The position numbers were made by a program, and so were the translations under genes. From NCBI GenBank assembly GCA_028290125.1, contig JAQGKM010000401.1:1-16738 (forward strand): a stretch of 16,738 nt of DNA. The letters are read 5' to 3'. This DNA is from Hyphomicrobiales bacterium. GTDB lineage: Bacteria; Pseudomonadota; Alphaproteobacteria; Rhizobiales; Beijerinckiaceae. The notes below the pieces were generated by a model, which had not been told where the DNA came from, ran no database searches, and was given only the letters and a program-made list of their open reading frames with translations. Each line of letters starts with the position of its first letter. Position 1 is the stretch's first letter. Positions 1-6,987 of this stretch are shown here, one piece after another.

Positions 1-2
1 AC

Positions 3-335
3 TGGCTGGACTACGCGCGCCTGACCTTGCAGGAAAAGGACGGCCAGATCGTCTCGCGCTACGACCCCATGCTGATGAAGGTTCTGGAGGGCATGGACCT
101 CGAGGCGCCGCTGCCCGACCTCTGGCCGCAGTTCGAAGCGCTTGGCCATCTACCGCTGCTGGTGATTCGCGGCGAAAACTCGGATCTGCTGTCGGAAGCG
201 ACGCTGGCCAAGATGCTCCGGCGCCACAAGGGTGCGCAATCGCTGATCGTGCCCGGACAGGGCCACGCGCCCCTGCTGCTCGATGCGCCCAGCATCGCGC
301 GCATCTGCGACTTCATCGCCGCCGTCCCGGCGTGA
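3..335 (+). CDS. alpha/beta-hydrolase fold protein, C-terminal part (5' end outside window)
   Basis: The reading frame is already open at base 3 and continues to the TGA at 335, giving about 110 residues. The sequence has the layout of the last third of an alpha/beta hydrolase. A hydrophobic strand PLLVIRGENSDLL carries the acid residue of the catalytic triad (the Asp of NSD). It is followed by the strand SLIVPGQGHAPLL, whose His is the expected catalytic histidine. The nucleophile elbow (GxSxG) would lie upstream and is not visible, so the substrate cannot be named and even the chemistry (esterase, C-C hydrolase, haloperoxidase-like) stays open. An ATG exists at 69, but the upstream frame encodes similar-looking protein (WLDYARLTLQEKDG), so I treat the gene as truncated by the window edge. 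Confidence 0.85.
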   Translation, partial: WLDYARLTLQEKDGQIVSRYDPMLMKVLEGMDLEAPLPDLWPQFEALGHLPLLVIRGENSDLLSEATLAKMLRRHKGAQSLIVPGQGHAPLLLDAPSIARICDFIAAVPA

Positions 336-397
336 GAGCGCAGCCGCAACCGCCGACAACGCTTGCAAACGCGCCCCCGCTCGGGCATATGAAAACC

Positions 398-418
398 CGC
401 CCGGCCCAAAGCCGGGCG
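398..418. terminator. GC-rich hairpin between hydrolase gene and tRNA-Ser
   Basis: Eight perfect pairs (CGCCCGGC at 398-405 with GCCGGGCG at 411-418) close a 5-nt loop. On the plus strand no T-run follows, so it is a poor intrinsic terminator for the hydrolase gene. On the minus strand it is followed by GGGTTTTC, a weak T-tract. It could therefore stop transcripts leaving eutC, but only after they have run antisense through the tRNA. Direction and function are uncertain. Confidence 0.4.
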
Positions 419-421
419 CGC

Positions 422-511
422 GGAGATGTGGCCGAGAGGCTTAAGGCAACGGTTTGCTAAATCGTCATAGGGGAAACCCTATCGTGGGTTCGAATCCCAC
501 CGTCTCCGCCA
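422..511 (+). tRNA. tRNA-Ser (anticodon GCU), CCA encoded
   Basis: A complete class II tRNA can be folded. The 7-bp acceptor stem pairs GGAGATG (422-428) with CGTCTCC (501-507) and includes one G-U pair. The anticodon arm has stem ACGGT (449-453) with ATCGT (461-465) and the 7-base loop TTGCTAA, which places anticodon GCT at 456-458. There is a long variable arm with a small hairpin (TAGGG/CCCTA). The T arm GTGGG-TTCGAAT-CCCAC follows, then discriminator G at 508 and a genomically encoded CCA at 509-511. The long variable arm and the GCT anticodon identify serine (AGC/AGU codons). Confidence 0.97.
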
Positions 512-551
512 GCTGCTCACCCACGATGATCGAATACGCTGGCGTCAGCCG

Positions 552-1319
552 TCAGCCCTCGTCTTGTGACCCAAGCCCCAATACCAACGGTTCCGTCTCG
601 TCGTTCAGGCCCACGCCTGTTCGGCCTGTCTGAAACGCAGCGGCGAGCAGGCGCGCGACCTTGTCGGCGGCCATGTCGGGCGGCAGTCCTTCCGGACGGA
701 TGTTGGAGACACAATTGCGATCGGCGTCGGTCATCGCGCCGGCCTTGATCAGGCTCAGATAGGCGCCGAGACTGTCGGGCGAGGACAGGCCCGGCCGTTC
801 ACCGATCAGCACCAGCACGGCGCGTGCGCCCAGCAGCGCCGCGATCTCGTCGCCGAGTGCGACGCGCGCCTCTCTTGCGATGACGAGCGGCGCGAGGCGC
901 CAGCCGCAGGTCGCGACATGCGGCAGGAACGCGTCGAGAAACGGGATGGCCTGCCGATGAACCGCTGCGGCCGACAGGCCGTCAGCCACCACCACGACGA
1001 GATCGGGCGCTCCGGCGTCCACCAGCGCGAGATGCGCGCGGCTGTCCGCGTCGAGGCGCCGGCCGAGATCGGGACGGCGCAGATAGATCTCGCGCGACGC
1101 GGCGGCGCTCTGCGCCATCAGACTCGGAACTCCACGCGCCTTCAACCAGTCCAGCAGGGATTCTGCATCGAGCGGCAGGTGCACGGCGTCGCGCGCAAGC
1201 GCATGATCCGTCTGCAGCGCAAGCACTTCGCGCAACGGCAGGCTTGAGCCCGTACGTCCGAGCACGATCCTGGCTGACGTCATGCTGCGCAATGTGCGGC
1301 GCTGCGGGACGTCGCTCAT
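552..1319 (-). CDS. eutC: ethanolamine ammonia-lyase small (light) subunit EutC
   Basis: A 255-residue protein with the conserved C-terminal core of EutC: a VLIGERPGLSSPDSLGAYL stretch, then GAMTDADRNCVSNIRPEGL. Together with EutB it forms the adenosylcobalamin-dependent lyase that converts ethanolamine to acetaldehyde and ammonia. EutC contributes to the cobalamin-binding interface. The chosen ATG (1319-1317) shares its A with the eutB TGA stop (TGATG), so translation is probably coupled. A longer upstream frame exists but would run inside eutB. The N-terminus (MSDVPQRRTLRSMTSARIVLGRTG) is short and variable, as is usual in EutC. The length is below that of enterobacterial EutC, which carries a longer N-terminal extension. 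No terminator is seen within the 40 bp before the opposing tRNA gene. Confidence 0.95.
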   Translation of the reverse strand: MSDVPQRRTLRSMTSARIVLGRTGSSLPLREVLALQTDHALARDAVHLPLDAESLLDWLKARGVPSLMAQSAAASREIYLRRPDLGRRLDADSRAHLALVDAGAPDLVVVVADGLSAAAVHRQAIPFLDAFLPHVATCGWRLAPLVIAREARVALGDEIAALLGARAVLVLIGERPGLSSPDSLGAYLSLIKAGAMTDADRNCVSNIRPEGLPPDMAADKVARLLAAAFQTGRTGVGLNDETEPLVLGLGSQDEG

Positions 1320-2695
1320 CAGAGGCGCTCCGCAAACCCGAGGAGCGGATGTCCGGCGCTGTCGGCCAGACGGCCCTGCTCGTCCGTGATATTCACCTGC
1401 CGCAGCCAAAGCTCGAATTCCGGCGCGCGTGAGAGCCCCAGCAGATCGCGGATGTAGAGCGCGTCGTGGAATGACGTCGACTGATAGTTCAGCATGATGT
1501 CGTCGCCGCCCGGCACGCCCATGATGAAGTTCACGCCCGCCGTTCCCAGCAGCGTGAGAAGCGTGTCGAGATCATCCTGATCGGCTTCGGCGTGGTTGGT
1601 GTAGCAGATGTCGCAACCCATCGGCAGGCCGAGCAGCTTTCCGCAAAAATGGTCTTCGAGGCCGGCGCGAATGATCTGCTTTCCATCGAAGAGATATTCC
1701 GGTCCGATGAAGCCCACGACGGTGTTCACCAGCAGCGGATCGAACGCCCGGCACACGGCGTAGGCGCGCGCCTCGCACGTCTGCTGGTCGAGACCATGAT
1801 GCGCATTGGCCGACAGCGCGGAGCCCTGGCCGGTTTCAAAATACATCACATTGTCGCCGACCGTGCCGCGTCCGAGTCCGAGCGCCGCATCCCGCGCTTC
1901 CGCCAATATGGCGAGATCGACGCCGAAGGAGCGGTTCGCCATTTCGGTGCCGGCGACCGACTGAAAGACGAGATCGACCGGCGCGCCGCGCCTGATCAGT
2001 TCGAGCGTGCTCGTGACATGCGTGAGGACGCAGGACTGTGTGGGAATCTCGAACCGTCCGATGAGGTCATCGAGCAGCCGCAGCAGATTGCCGATCTTCG
2101 GGAGATTGTCCGACGCGGGATTGACGCCGATGACCGCATCGCCCGCCCCGCAGAGCAGACCGTCGAGCGCCGAGGCCGCGACGCCCGCCGCATCATCGGT
2201 GGGATGATTGGGCTGCAGCCGGACGGCCATCGTTCCGGGAAGTCCGATCGTGTTGCGAAAGCGCGTCACGACACGGATCTTGCGCGCGACCGCGATTAGA
2301 TCCTGATTGCGCATCAGCTTCGAGACGGCGGCGGCCATTTCGGGCGTCACACCGCGGGCGATGGACTGAAGTTGCGCGCCCGTCGTTTGTGTCGCTAGCA
2401 ACCAGTCGCGAAAACCGCCCACGGTCAGATGCGAGATCTGACTGAAGGCCGACCGGTCGTGGGTGTCGATGATCAGGCGGGTGACCTCGTCCTCCTCGTA
2501 AGGGACGAGCGCTTCCGAAAGAAATGCCGCGAGCGGCGTATCCGCCAGCGCCATGCGGGCCGCCACGCGCTCTGTCGCGCTTTCGGCGCCTACCCCGGCG
2601 AGCATGTCGCCGGAGCGCGGCGGACTGGCCTTGGCCATCAGGTCGGCAAGGTCGCGAAAGACCCATTGCTGACCTCCGGCAAGATGTCGGTACAC
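1319..2695 (-). CDS. eutB: ethanolamine ammonia-lyase large (heavy) subunit EutB
   Basis: A 458-residue TIM-barrel subunit that carries the active site for radical deamination of ethanolamine with adenosylcobalamin. Residues matching the Salmonella/E. coli active site are present almost at the same numbers: R159 and Q161 (in VRLQPN), N192 (GVNP), E287 (YFETGQGSALS), F329 (VVGFIGPEY) and D362 (GCDICYTNHAEAD). The start is set at GTG 2695. A GGGGAG Shine-Dalgarno lies about 9 nt upstream, and this start gives the family's usual length (E. coli EutB has 453 residues). The frame stays open up to an ATG at 2854 (511 residues), but that extension has no family-like sequence, and neither the 2854 nor the 2779 ATG has a Shine-Dalgarno. 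No eutA reactivase, eut dehydrogenases or carboxysome-like shell genes are adjacent. This fits the short nitrogen/carbon-scavenging form found in many Proteobacteria rather than the microcompartment pathway. Confidence 0.96.
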   Translation of the reverse strand: MYRHLAGGQQWVFRDLADLMAKASPPRSGDMLAGVGAESATERVAARMALADTPLAAFLSEALVPYEEDEVTRLIIDTHDRSAFSQISHLTVGGFRDWLLATQTTGAQLQSIARGVTPEMAAAVSKLMRNQDLIAVARKIRVVTRFRNTIGLPGTMAVRLQPNHPTDDAAGVAASALDGLLCGAGDAVIGVNPASDNLPKIGNLLRLLDDLIGRFEIPTQSCVLTHVTSTLELIRRGAPVDLVFQSVAGTEMANRSFGVDLAILAEARDAALGLGRGTVGDNVMYFETGQGSALSANAHHGLDQQTCEARAYAVCRAFDPLLVNTVVGFIGPEYLFDGKQIIRAGLEDHFCGKLLGLPMGCDICYTNHAEADQDDLDTLLTLLGTAGVNFIMGVPGGDDIMLNYQSTSFHDALYIRDLLGLSRAPEFELWLRQVNITDEQGRLADSAGHPLLGFAERL

Positions 2696-2704
2696 GGCGT
2701 GAGG

Positions 2705-2710
2705 CTCCCC
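2705..2710 (-). promoter_or_regulatory. ribosome binding site of eutB that decides the GTG start
   Basis: GGGGAG on the minus strand lies 9 nt upstream of GTG 2695-2693. It is the only good Shine-Dalgarno among the possible eutB starts, and it agrees with the family length. Confidence 0.6.
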
Positions 2711-2892
2711 GGACGACCTGAAGCGCAAAACTATCGTCTTCCAGCACCGCTCGCGAGCGCAATCATCGAGCGCCTTCATCAGCACGACGTCGTGCAGCCT
2801 GATCTGCCCGAACGGCATGCCGGCAAATGCCGCCATGCGAACCGATATCCGCATGCGAGAGCTTAATGTGAGCGAAAAGACATTTTTCTTTA

Positions 2893-2906
2893 ATGACTTA
2901 GGTCAA
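2893..2906. promoter_or_regulatory. FNR/FixK-like dyad in the divergent eutB / GGDEF-EAL intergenic region
   Basis: The plus strand reads ATGAC-TTAG-GTCAA (minus: TTGAC-CTAA-GTCAT). This is an inverted repeat with 4-nt spacing that resembles the CRP/FNR-superfamily FixK consensus TTGA-N6-TCAA, with one half-site base off. It lies in an AT-rich stretch 31 bp before the plus-strand ATG and about 198 bp upstream of the eutB GTG. At this distance it would suit repression of the plus-strand gene, or activation of a eutB promoter near 2858 with a long leader. The match is short, so this is only a candidate. Confidence 0.3.
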
Positions 2907-2937
2907 TGGTCTAGCCAAAGCTCTTGTGGGATTGCGC

Positions 2938-5286
2938 ATGTTCCAGCTACTGACGTGTCTGGCTGTCGATCACGACTACCGTGTCCTCGGGCTTGCCGTG
3001 CTCATTTGCATTGTCGGTGCGTGGGTGTCCTTGCGCCTGTTCCAGAATGCCATCGATGATGAGCCGAACCGGCTGCCGTGGTTGTTCCTGGCGGGCGCGG
3101 CCGCAGGTTCGACAGTCTGGGCGACGCACTTCCTCAGCATGCTGGCCTATAGCCCGAGCGCCTCGCTCGGCTATGAGCCCGAGACGACGTTTCTCTCATG
3201 GATCGTCGCCGTGGCGGCGTGTTGCACTGGACTTTTCATCGCACTGTTCCGGCGCATGCCCGGCGCCCCGGAGGCTGGAGGCGCCTTCATCGGCCTCGGC
3301 ATCGGCGCCATGCATTACCTTGGCATGTCCGCGCTCCGCGGCGCCGACACCGTGATATGGGATCCGCAATCCGGCCTCATGGCGCTCGGCCTGAGCGCGA
3401 TCGCAAGCGCGCTTTCGCTCAGCCTCGCTTCGCGGTCCCGTCATGAATGGGCGCCGGGCATTTCCGTCGCGGCCTTCGTGTCTGCTGTCTGTGGCCTGCA
3501 CTTCATCGCCATGACATCGGTCGAAATAGACGCTGCATCTGGCGTCCACGGACACGCACCCGCAACCAACAGCAACATCATCGCGGCGGGCGTTTTCGTC
3601 GCAACGCTGATGATCATCGGCGCCGGCGCAGCCGCCCGTCTCATCGTCCTTGCGGAAAGTGCGCTGGCGCGCAAGCGCGTCCTCGCTCTCGCGGACGCGG
3701 CCATCGAGGGAATTCTCATCTGGGAAGCCGGCCGCATCGTCGCGGTCAACCGCAGCTTCGAAATGATGTCGGGTTATGATCTGAAATCGCTGTCCGGCAT
3801 GTCGATCTTTCCCGATCTGATCGCCGAGACCTCGCTCGACGGAGGCGCAAGCGCGCCGGCGCAAGTCGCGCTGAACACGATCGACGGATGCTGGATTCCC
3901 GTGGAGCTCACCTCGAGCGTCGCGGACGATGGCCAGATCATCTATGCCATGCGCGATCTGCGCGCGCGGATCGCATCGCTCGAGCGCATCGATTATCTCG
4001 CCCACTTCGACACGTTGACGAACTTGCCGAACCGACAAACGTCCATCGACCACCTCGAACGCGCCTTGCTGGCTGCAGGACCGTCCGACAAGGCCGCCGT
4101 GATCGCGATGGATCTCGATCATTTCAAGCAGGTCAACGATCTGTTCGGACACGCCGCCGGCGACCAGGTTCTCGTGCAGGTCACGAAGGCCATGCGCGCG
4201 GTCCTGCAGGATGGCGAATATCTCGCGCGCACCGGCGGCGACAAGTTCGTGGCGATTCTCACCAACGGCGATCAGCCTCAGTCCGCACGCGATTTCTGCG
4301 AGCGCATGATCGCCGCGGTGACGAAGCCCGTCGCACTGCTCAGCGGAGCGGTCGATATCGGCATCAGCATCGGCGTTGCGATCTATCCTCTCGACGGACA
4401 GGCGTCCTCCGAACTGATGGCGAACGCCGAATTCGCCGTCTATCGAGCGAAGAAGATTCCGGAATCGTCCGTCTGCTACTTCGTGCCCGAGATGGATGAA
4501 AGCATGAAGCTGCGGCGCGCGCTTGCGCATGACCTGCGCGACGCATCGACCCGCAACGAACTGGAATTATATTATCAGGTGCAAACGTCGATCCTGGATT
4601 CGAAGATCGTCGGCTACGAAGCCCTGCTGCGCTGGAATCATCCGCGCCTCGGACTCGTGTCGCCGGACGATTTCATTCCCATCGCAGAAGAGAGCGGGCT
4701 GATCACGGCCATCGGCACCTGGGTTCTTGAGCGCGCCTGCGAAGACGCCGCGAACTGGCCGATTCCCTACCGCGTCGCCGTCAATGTGTCGGGCGTGCAG
4801 ATCAGCACCGGCGACTTGCCGGCAACGGTCCTGCGCATTCTCATGCGCACCGGCCTGCCGGCCTCGCGCCTCGAACTCGAGATCACCGAAACCGTGCTGA
4901 TCGCCAACACCGAGCGCACGCTGTTGATCCTGCGACAGCTGAGGGCGCTGGGCGTGTCCATTGCTATGGACGACTTCGGTACCGGCTATTCGTCGCTTTC
5001 GTCGCTGGAGGCCTTCCCCTTCGATAAGATCAAGATCGACCGTTCCTTCATCAAGCGGCTGTCCACGCAGCCGCAATCGCGTTCGATCGTGCGCGCGATC
5101 CTGGCGCTTGGCCGCGGTCTTGAAATTCCGGTTCTGGCCGAGGGCATCGAGATCATGGGCGACCTCATGTTCCTGCGCGACGAAGGCTGCGACGAGGCTC
5201 AGGGCTATCTGCTGGGACGCCCGCTGCCGCTCGCCATGATCGAGGAACTGTCCGGCGAGGCCGTCGCCCAGAAGGCGTGCGCGTAG
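2938..5286 (+). CDS. MHYT-PAS-GGDEF-EAL membrane c-di-GMP signalling protein, probably a phosphodiesterase
   Basis: A 782-residue protein. Residues 1-235 form an MHYT sensor with about seven membrane spans. Repeated signature motifs (WATHFLSMLA, GAMHYLGMSAL, CGLHFIAMTS) carry the His/Met residues thought to bind a metal and sense a diatomic gas or redox state. A PAS-like domain occupies about 250-340. A GGDEF domain starts at about 358 (FDTLTNLPNR), but its signature is GGDKF (433-437): the metal-coordinating Glu is Lys, and the RxxD inhibitory site is replaced by QDGE. The EAL domain has E561 in EALLRW, an Asn in VNVSG, LEITE, D678-D679 in MDDFGTGYSS, a Lys in KIKID, AEGIE and AQGYLLGRP, so c-di-GMP hydrolysis should be intact. 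The probable role is lowering c-di-GMP in response to a membrane-sensed signal, with the GGDKF domain acting as a GTP-binding regulator. ATG 2938 is preferred over the in-frame GTG 2926 because TGGGA lies just upstream and MHYT proteins usually begin close to the first span. Confidence 0.93.
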   Translation: MFQLLTCLAVDHDYRVLGLAVLICIVGAWVSLRLFQNAIDDEPNRLPWLFLAGAAAGSTVWATHFLSMLAYSPSASLGYEPETTFLSWIVAVAACCTGLFIALFRRMPGAPEAGGAFIGLGIGAMHYLGMSALRGADTVIWDPQSGLMALGLSAIASALSLSLASRSRHEWAPGISVAAFVSAVCGLHFIAMTSVEIDAASGVHGHAPATNSNIIAAGVFVATLMIIGAGAAARLIVLAESALARKRVLALADAAIEGILIWEAGRIVAVNRSFEMMSGYDLKSLSGMSIFPDLIAETSLDGGASAPAQVALNTIDGCWIPVELTSSVADDGQIIYAMRDLRARIASLERIDYLAHFDTLTNLPNRQTSIDHLERALLAAGPSDKAAVIAMDLDHFKQVNDLFGHAAGDQVLVQVTKAMRAVLQDGEYLARTGGDKFVAILTNGDQPQSARDFCERMIAAVTKPVALLSGAVDIGISIGVAIYPLDGQASSELMANAEFAVYRAKKIPESSVCYFVPEMDESMKLRRALAHDLRDASTRNELELYYQVQTSILDSKIVGYEALLRWNHPRLGLVSPDDFIPIAEESGLITAIGTWVLERACEDAANWPIPYRVAVNVSGVQISTGDLPATVLRILMRTGLPASRLELEITETVLIANTERTLLILRQLRALGVSIAMDDFGTGYSSLSSLEAFPFDKIKIDRSFIKRLSTQPQSRSIVRAILALGRGLEIPVLAEGIEIMGDLMFLRDEGCDEAQGYLLGRPLPLAMIEELSGEAVAQKACA

Positions 5287-5301
5287 TCGAAAGCAGCAGC
5301 G

Positions 5302-5333
5302 AACTGTTCAGCTTTGACCAAAATAACTGTTCA
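5302..5333. promoter_or_regulatory. direct repeat of AACTGTTCA upstream of the AMP-binding ligase gene
   Basis: Two exact 9-bp copies of AACTGTTCA (5302-5310 and 5325-5333) are spaced 23 bp start to start, about two helical turns. They lie within a 154-bp AT-rich intergenic region, placing both on one DNA face as a possible operator. A TTGACC at 5314-5319 falls between them and could be a -35 element, but I see no convincing -10 at the right distance. The repeat could be chance. Confidence 0.3.
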
Positions 5334-5440
5334 TTGTCATTCCTCTATTCATCTTCAAGCATTCCGCTTTCTGGTCTGTAGAAAGGAATAGTCTAAACTG
5401 CCGGATCACATTCCTGAACCTGAACAGCAAGAGGCGCTGG

Positions 5441-6931
5441 ATGGAAACGGCGGTTACCTGGATTAATCACTGGGCCAAGAAGAAGCCGGGAAAAACGGCC
5501 CTCGTCCTCAACGGCAGTCCCTACGCCTACGAATATCTGGCCATGGTGATCGAGGCGACGCGGAAATTCCTCGAGCAGAAACTCCCCGACCTCACCTCCA
5601 CGCCCGATAACCGCGCGACGGCGATCATCGCCATCGAGCCCCTGCTCGACGCCTGGGTGAGTGTGCTGGCGGCGCGTTCGCTCGGCATGGACACGCTGTG
5701 CGTGGCTCGCGTGGAAAGCTTTCTGGTCGACCGTTTTGCGAATGTCGCCTGCATCGTCATCAACGAATCGATTGTCCGAACCCTGCGCCTCAGCGAAGGC
5801 TTCGCCCACAAGGACAAGATCCTGATTCTGCCGGACGCCATCTATCATCCGGCGGCGCTGCGCACGATCAAGCAGGTTCGCCCGCCTGTCGCAGAGCCTG
5901 GTGGTAACTTCCTCGCATCGTCCGGCACCACCGGGCAGCCCAAGCTCGTGCTGCTGCCCGCCTCCATCGAAGGCAAAATCGCCGACGTCTATGCGAAACA
6001 CGGGCTGCTGAACGCCTCCAGCCGCTCGTTTCTGATGGATTACAATCTCGCGGCCTTCGGCGGTTACGTCTACGGCCTGTCGTCGTTCAAGCTCGGATCG
6101 ACCATCATCGTCAATCAGGGACGCGATTTCCTGCCGACCTTCTATGCCGGCGAGTTTGACTACGTCACGCTGCGCCCATCGCACATCGACCGGCTCTACG
6201 ACGGCGCCCGGCTGTTTCCGCCGGTGGCCATGCCCAAGCTGCGGCTGCACATCGGCGGCGGCTTCATCAACTACCGCAAGATCGAATGGGTGACGAAGAA
6301 CATCACTCCCAACCTCTTTCACATCTACGGCGCGACGGAAAACAGCGCTTTCGCCAAGACGAAGATCACCTGCGCGGACGATCTGCTCTGGCATTCCATC
6401 TATCCGCACCGGCGTGTCGACATCGTCGACGAAAATGACGAACCGGTCCCCGATGGCGTCGAGGGGAAATTGCGCGTGCGCGACGAGGATTACACGGCGC
6501 ACGAATATTTCAACGACCCCGAATCGACGGCGGCCCATTTCCACCATGGCTGTTTCTACACGGGCGACATGGCGGTGCGCCGCGCGGACGGGCGCGTGCG
6601 AATCCTCGGCCGCGTGTCGGACGTCCTGTTCATCAAGAGCGACCGCTTTGCCGTGGGTCCGATCGAAGAGAAAATCCAGGAGGTCGCCGGCTGCCTCGAC
6701 GCCTGCGTCTTCGCGCGGCAGAACGCCAACACGCTTTCAGAAATCCTGATCGCGCTGGAAACCGAAGACACGCTGGAGGCGGCCAAGTCCGCTGAATTGA
6801 AAAAGATGTTCGCCATGGTGGACGCCGTGCACATCACGACGTTCCCGACCTTTCCGAAAACGGATGGCGGCAAGACGGACCGCTCCGCCCTGCGCAAACT
6901 GCTGTTCGAGAAACAGGACGCACTGGCCTGA
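5441..6931 (+). CDS. AMP-forming acid ligase (acyl-CoA synthetase / adenylation-enzyme superfamily)
   Basis: A 496-residue, apparently cytosolic enzyme of the ANL superfamily, which activates a carboxylic acid with ATP to an acyl-adenylate. Core motifs occur in order: the phosphate-binding loop ASSGTTGQPK (159-168), YGATE (296-300), YTGD (373-376), the hinge region ILGRVSDVL (388-396) and the C-terminal catalytic-lysine motif PKTDGGKTDR (K478). No carrier-protein or condensation domain is attached. The hinge-distal loop SDRFAVGPIEE departs from the usual GxRIEPxEIE, and the N-terminal third is divergent, so I cannot predict the substrate. AAGAGG lies 6 nt before the ATG. The gene stands alone, with a c-di-GMP gene upstream and a convergent porin gene downstream, so it could be free-standing fatty or aryl acid activation. 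Confidence 0.88.
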   Translation: METAVTWINHWAKKKPGKTALVLNGSPYAYEYLAMVIEATRKFLEQKLPDLTSTPDNRATAIIAIEPLLDAWVSVLAARSLGMDTLCVARVESFLVDRFANVACIVINESIVRTLRLSEGFAHKDKILILPDAIYHPAALRTIKQVRPPVAEPGGNFLASSGTTGQPKLVLLPASIEGKIADVYAKHGLLNASSRSFLMDYNLAAFGGYVYGLSSFKLGSTIIVNQGRDFLPTFYAGEFDYVTLRPSHIDRLYDGARLFPPVAMPKLRLHIGGGFINYRKIEWVTKNITPNLFHIYGATENSAFAKTKITCADDLLWHSIYPHRRVDIVDENDEPVPDGVEGKLRVRDEDYTAHEYFNDPESTAAHFHHGCFYTGDMAVRRADGRVRILGRVSDVLFIKSDRFAVGPIEEKIQEVAGCLDACVFARQNANTLSEILIALETEDTLEAAKSAELKKMFAMVDAVHITTFPTFPKTDGGKTDRSALRKLLFEKQDALA

Positions 6932-6935
6932 GGGC

Positions 6936-6970
6936 AAAAAAAAAGCTCCGACCCGTGAGGGGCGGAGCTT
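6936..6970 (-). terminator. intrinsic terminator of the Omp25-like gene
   Basis: AAGCTCCG (6943-6950) pairs with CGGAGCTT (6963-6970). The stem continues past one A/G mismatch with CCC/GGG around a GTGA loop. On the minus strand it is followed by a run of nine T (plus-strand A-run at 6936-6944). It lies just past the porin stop at 6988. The plus-strand ligase gene ends at 6931, immediately before the structure, and the element has no T-run in that direction. Confidence 0.88.
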
Positions 6971-6987
6971 CGGTAGAGAAGATCAGA

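Noticed and set aside
2696..2937. possible cobalamin riboswitch or eut-type antiterminator upstream of eutB
   Set aside because: No B12-box-like GCCACTG on the minus strand and no hairpin series of the eut antitermination type.
3196..4530. 444-codon minus-strand open frame opposite the GGDEF-EAL gene
   Set aside because: The plus strand encodes unmistakable MHYT, GGDEF and EAL motifs. The antisense frame is rich in Arg/Asp/His with no domain pattern, a usual by-product of GC-rich codon bias.
5314..5342. TTGACC as a sigma-70 -35 box for the ligase gene
   Set aside because: No acceptable -10 hexamer at 16-18 bp; mentioned only in the repeat entry.
5393..6547. 384-codon minus-strand open frame opposite the AMP-binding ligase
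   Set aside because: The ligase carries all adenylation motifs on the plus strand. The antisense product has no recognisable fold.
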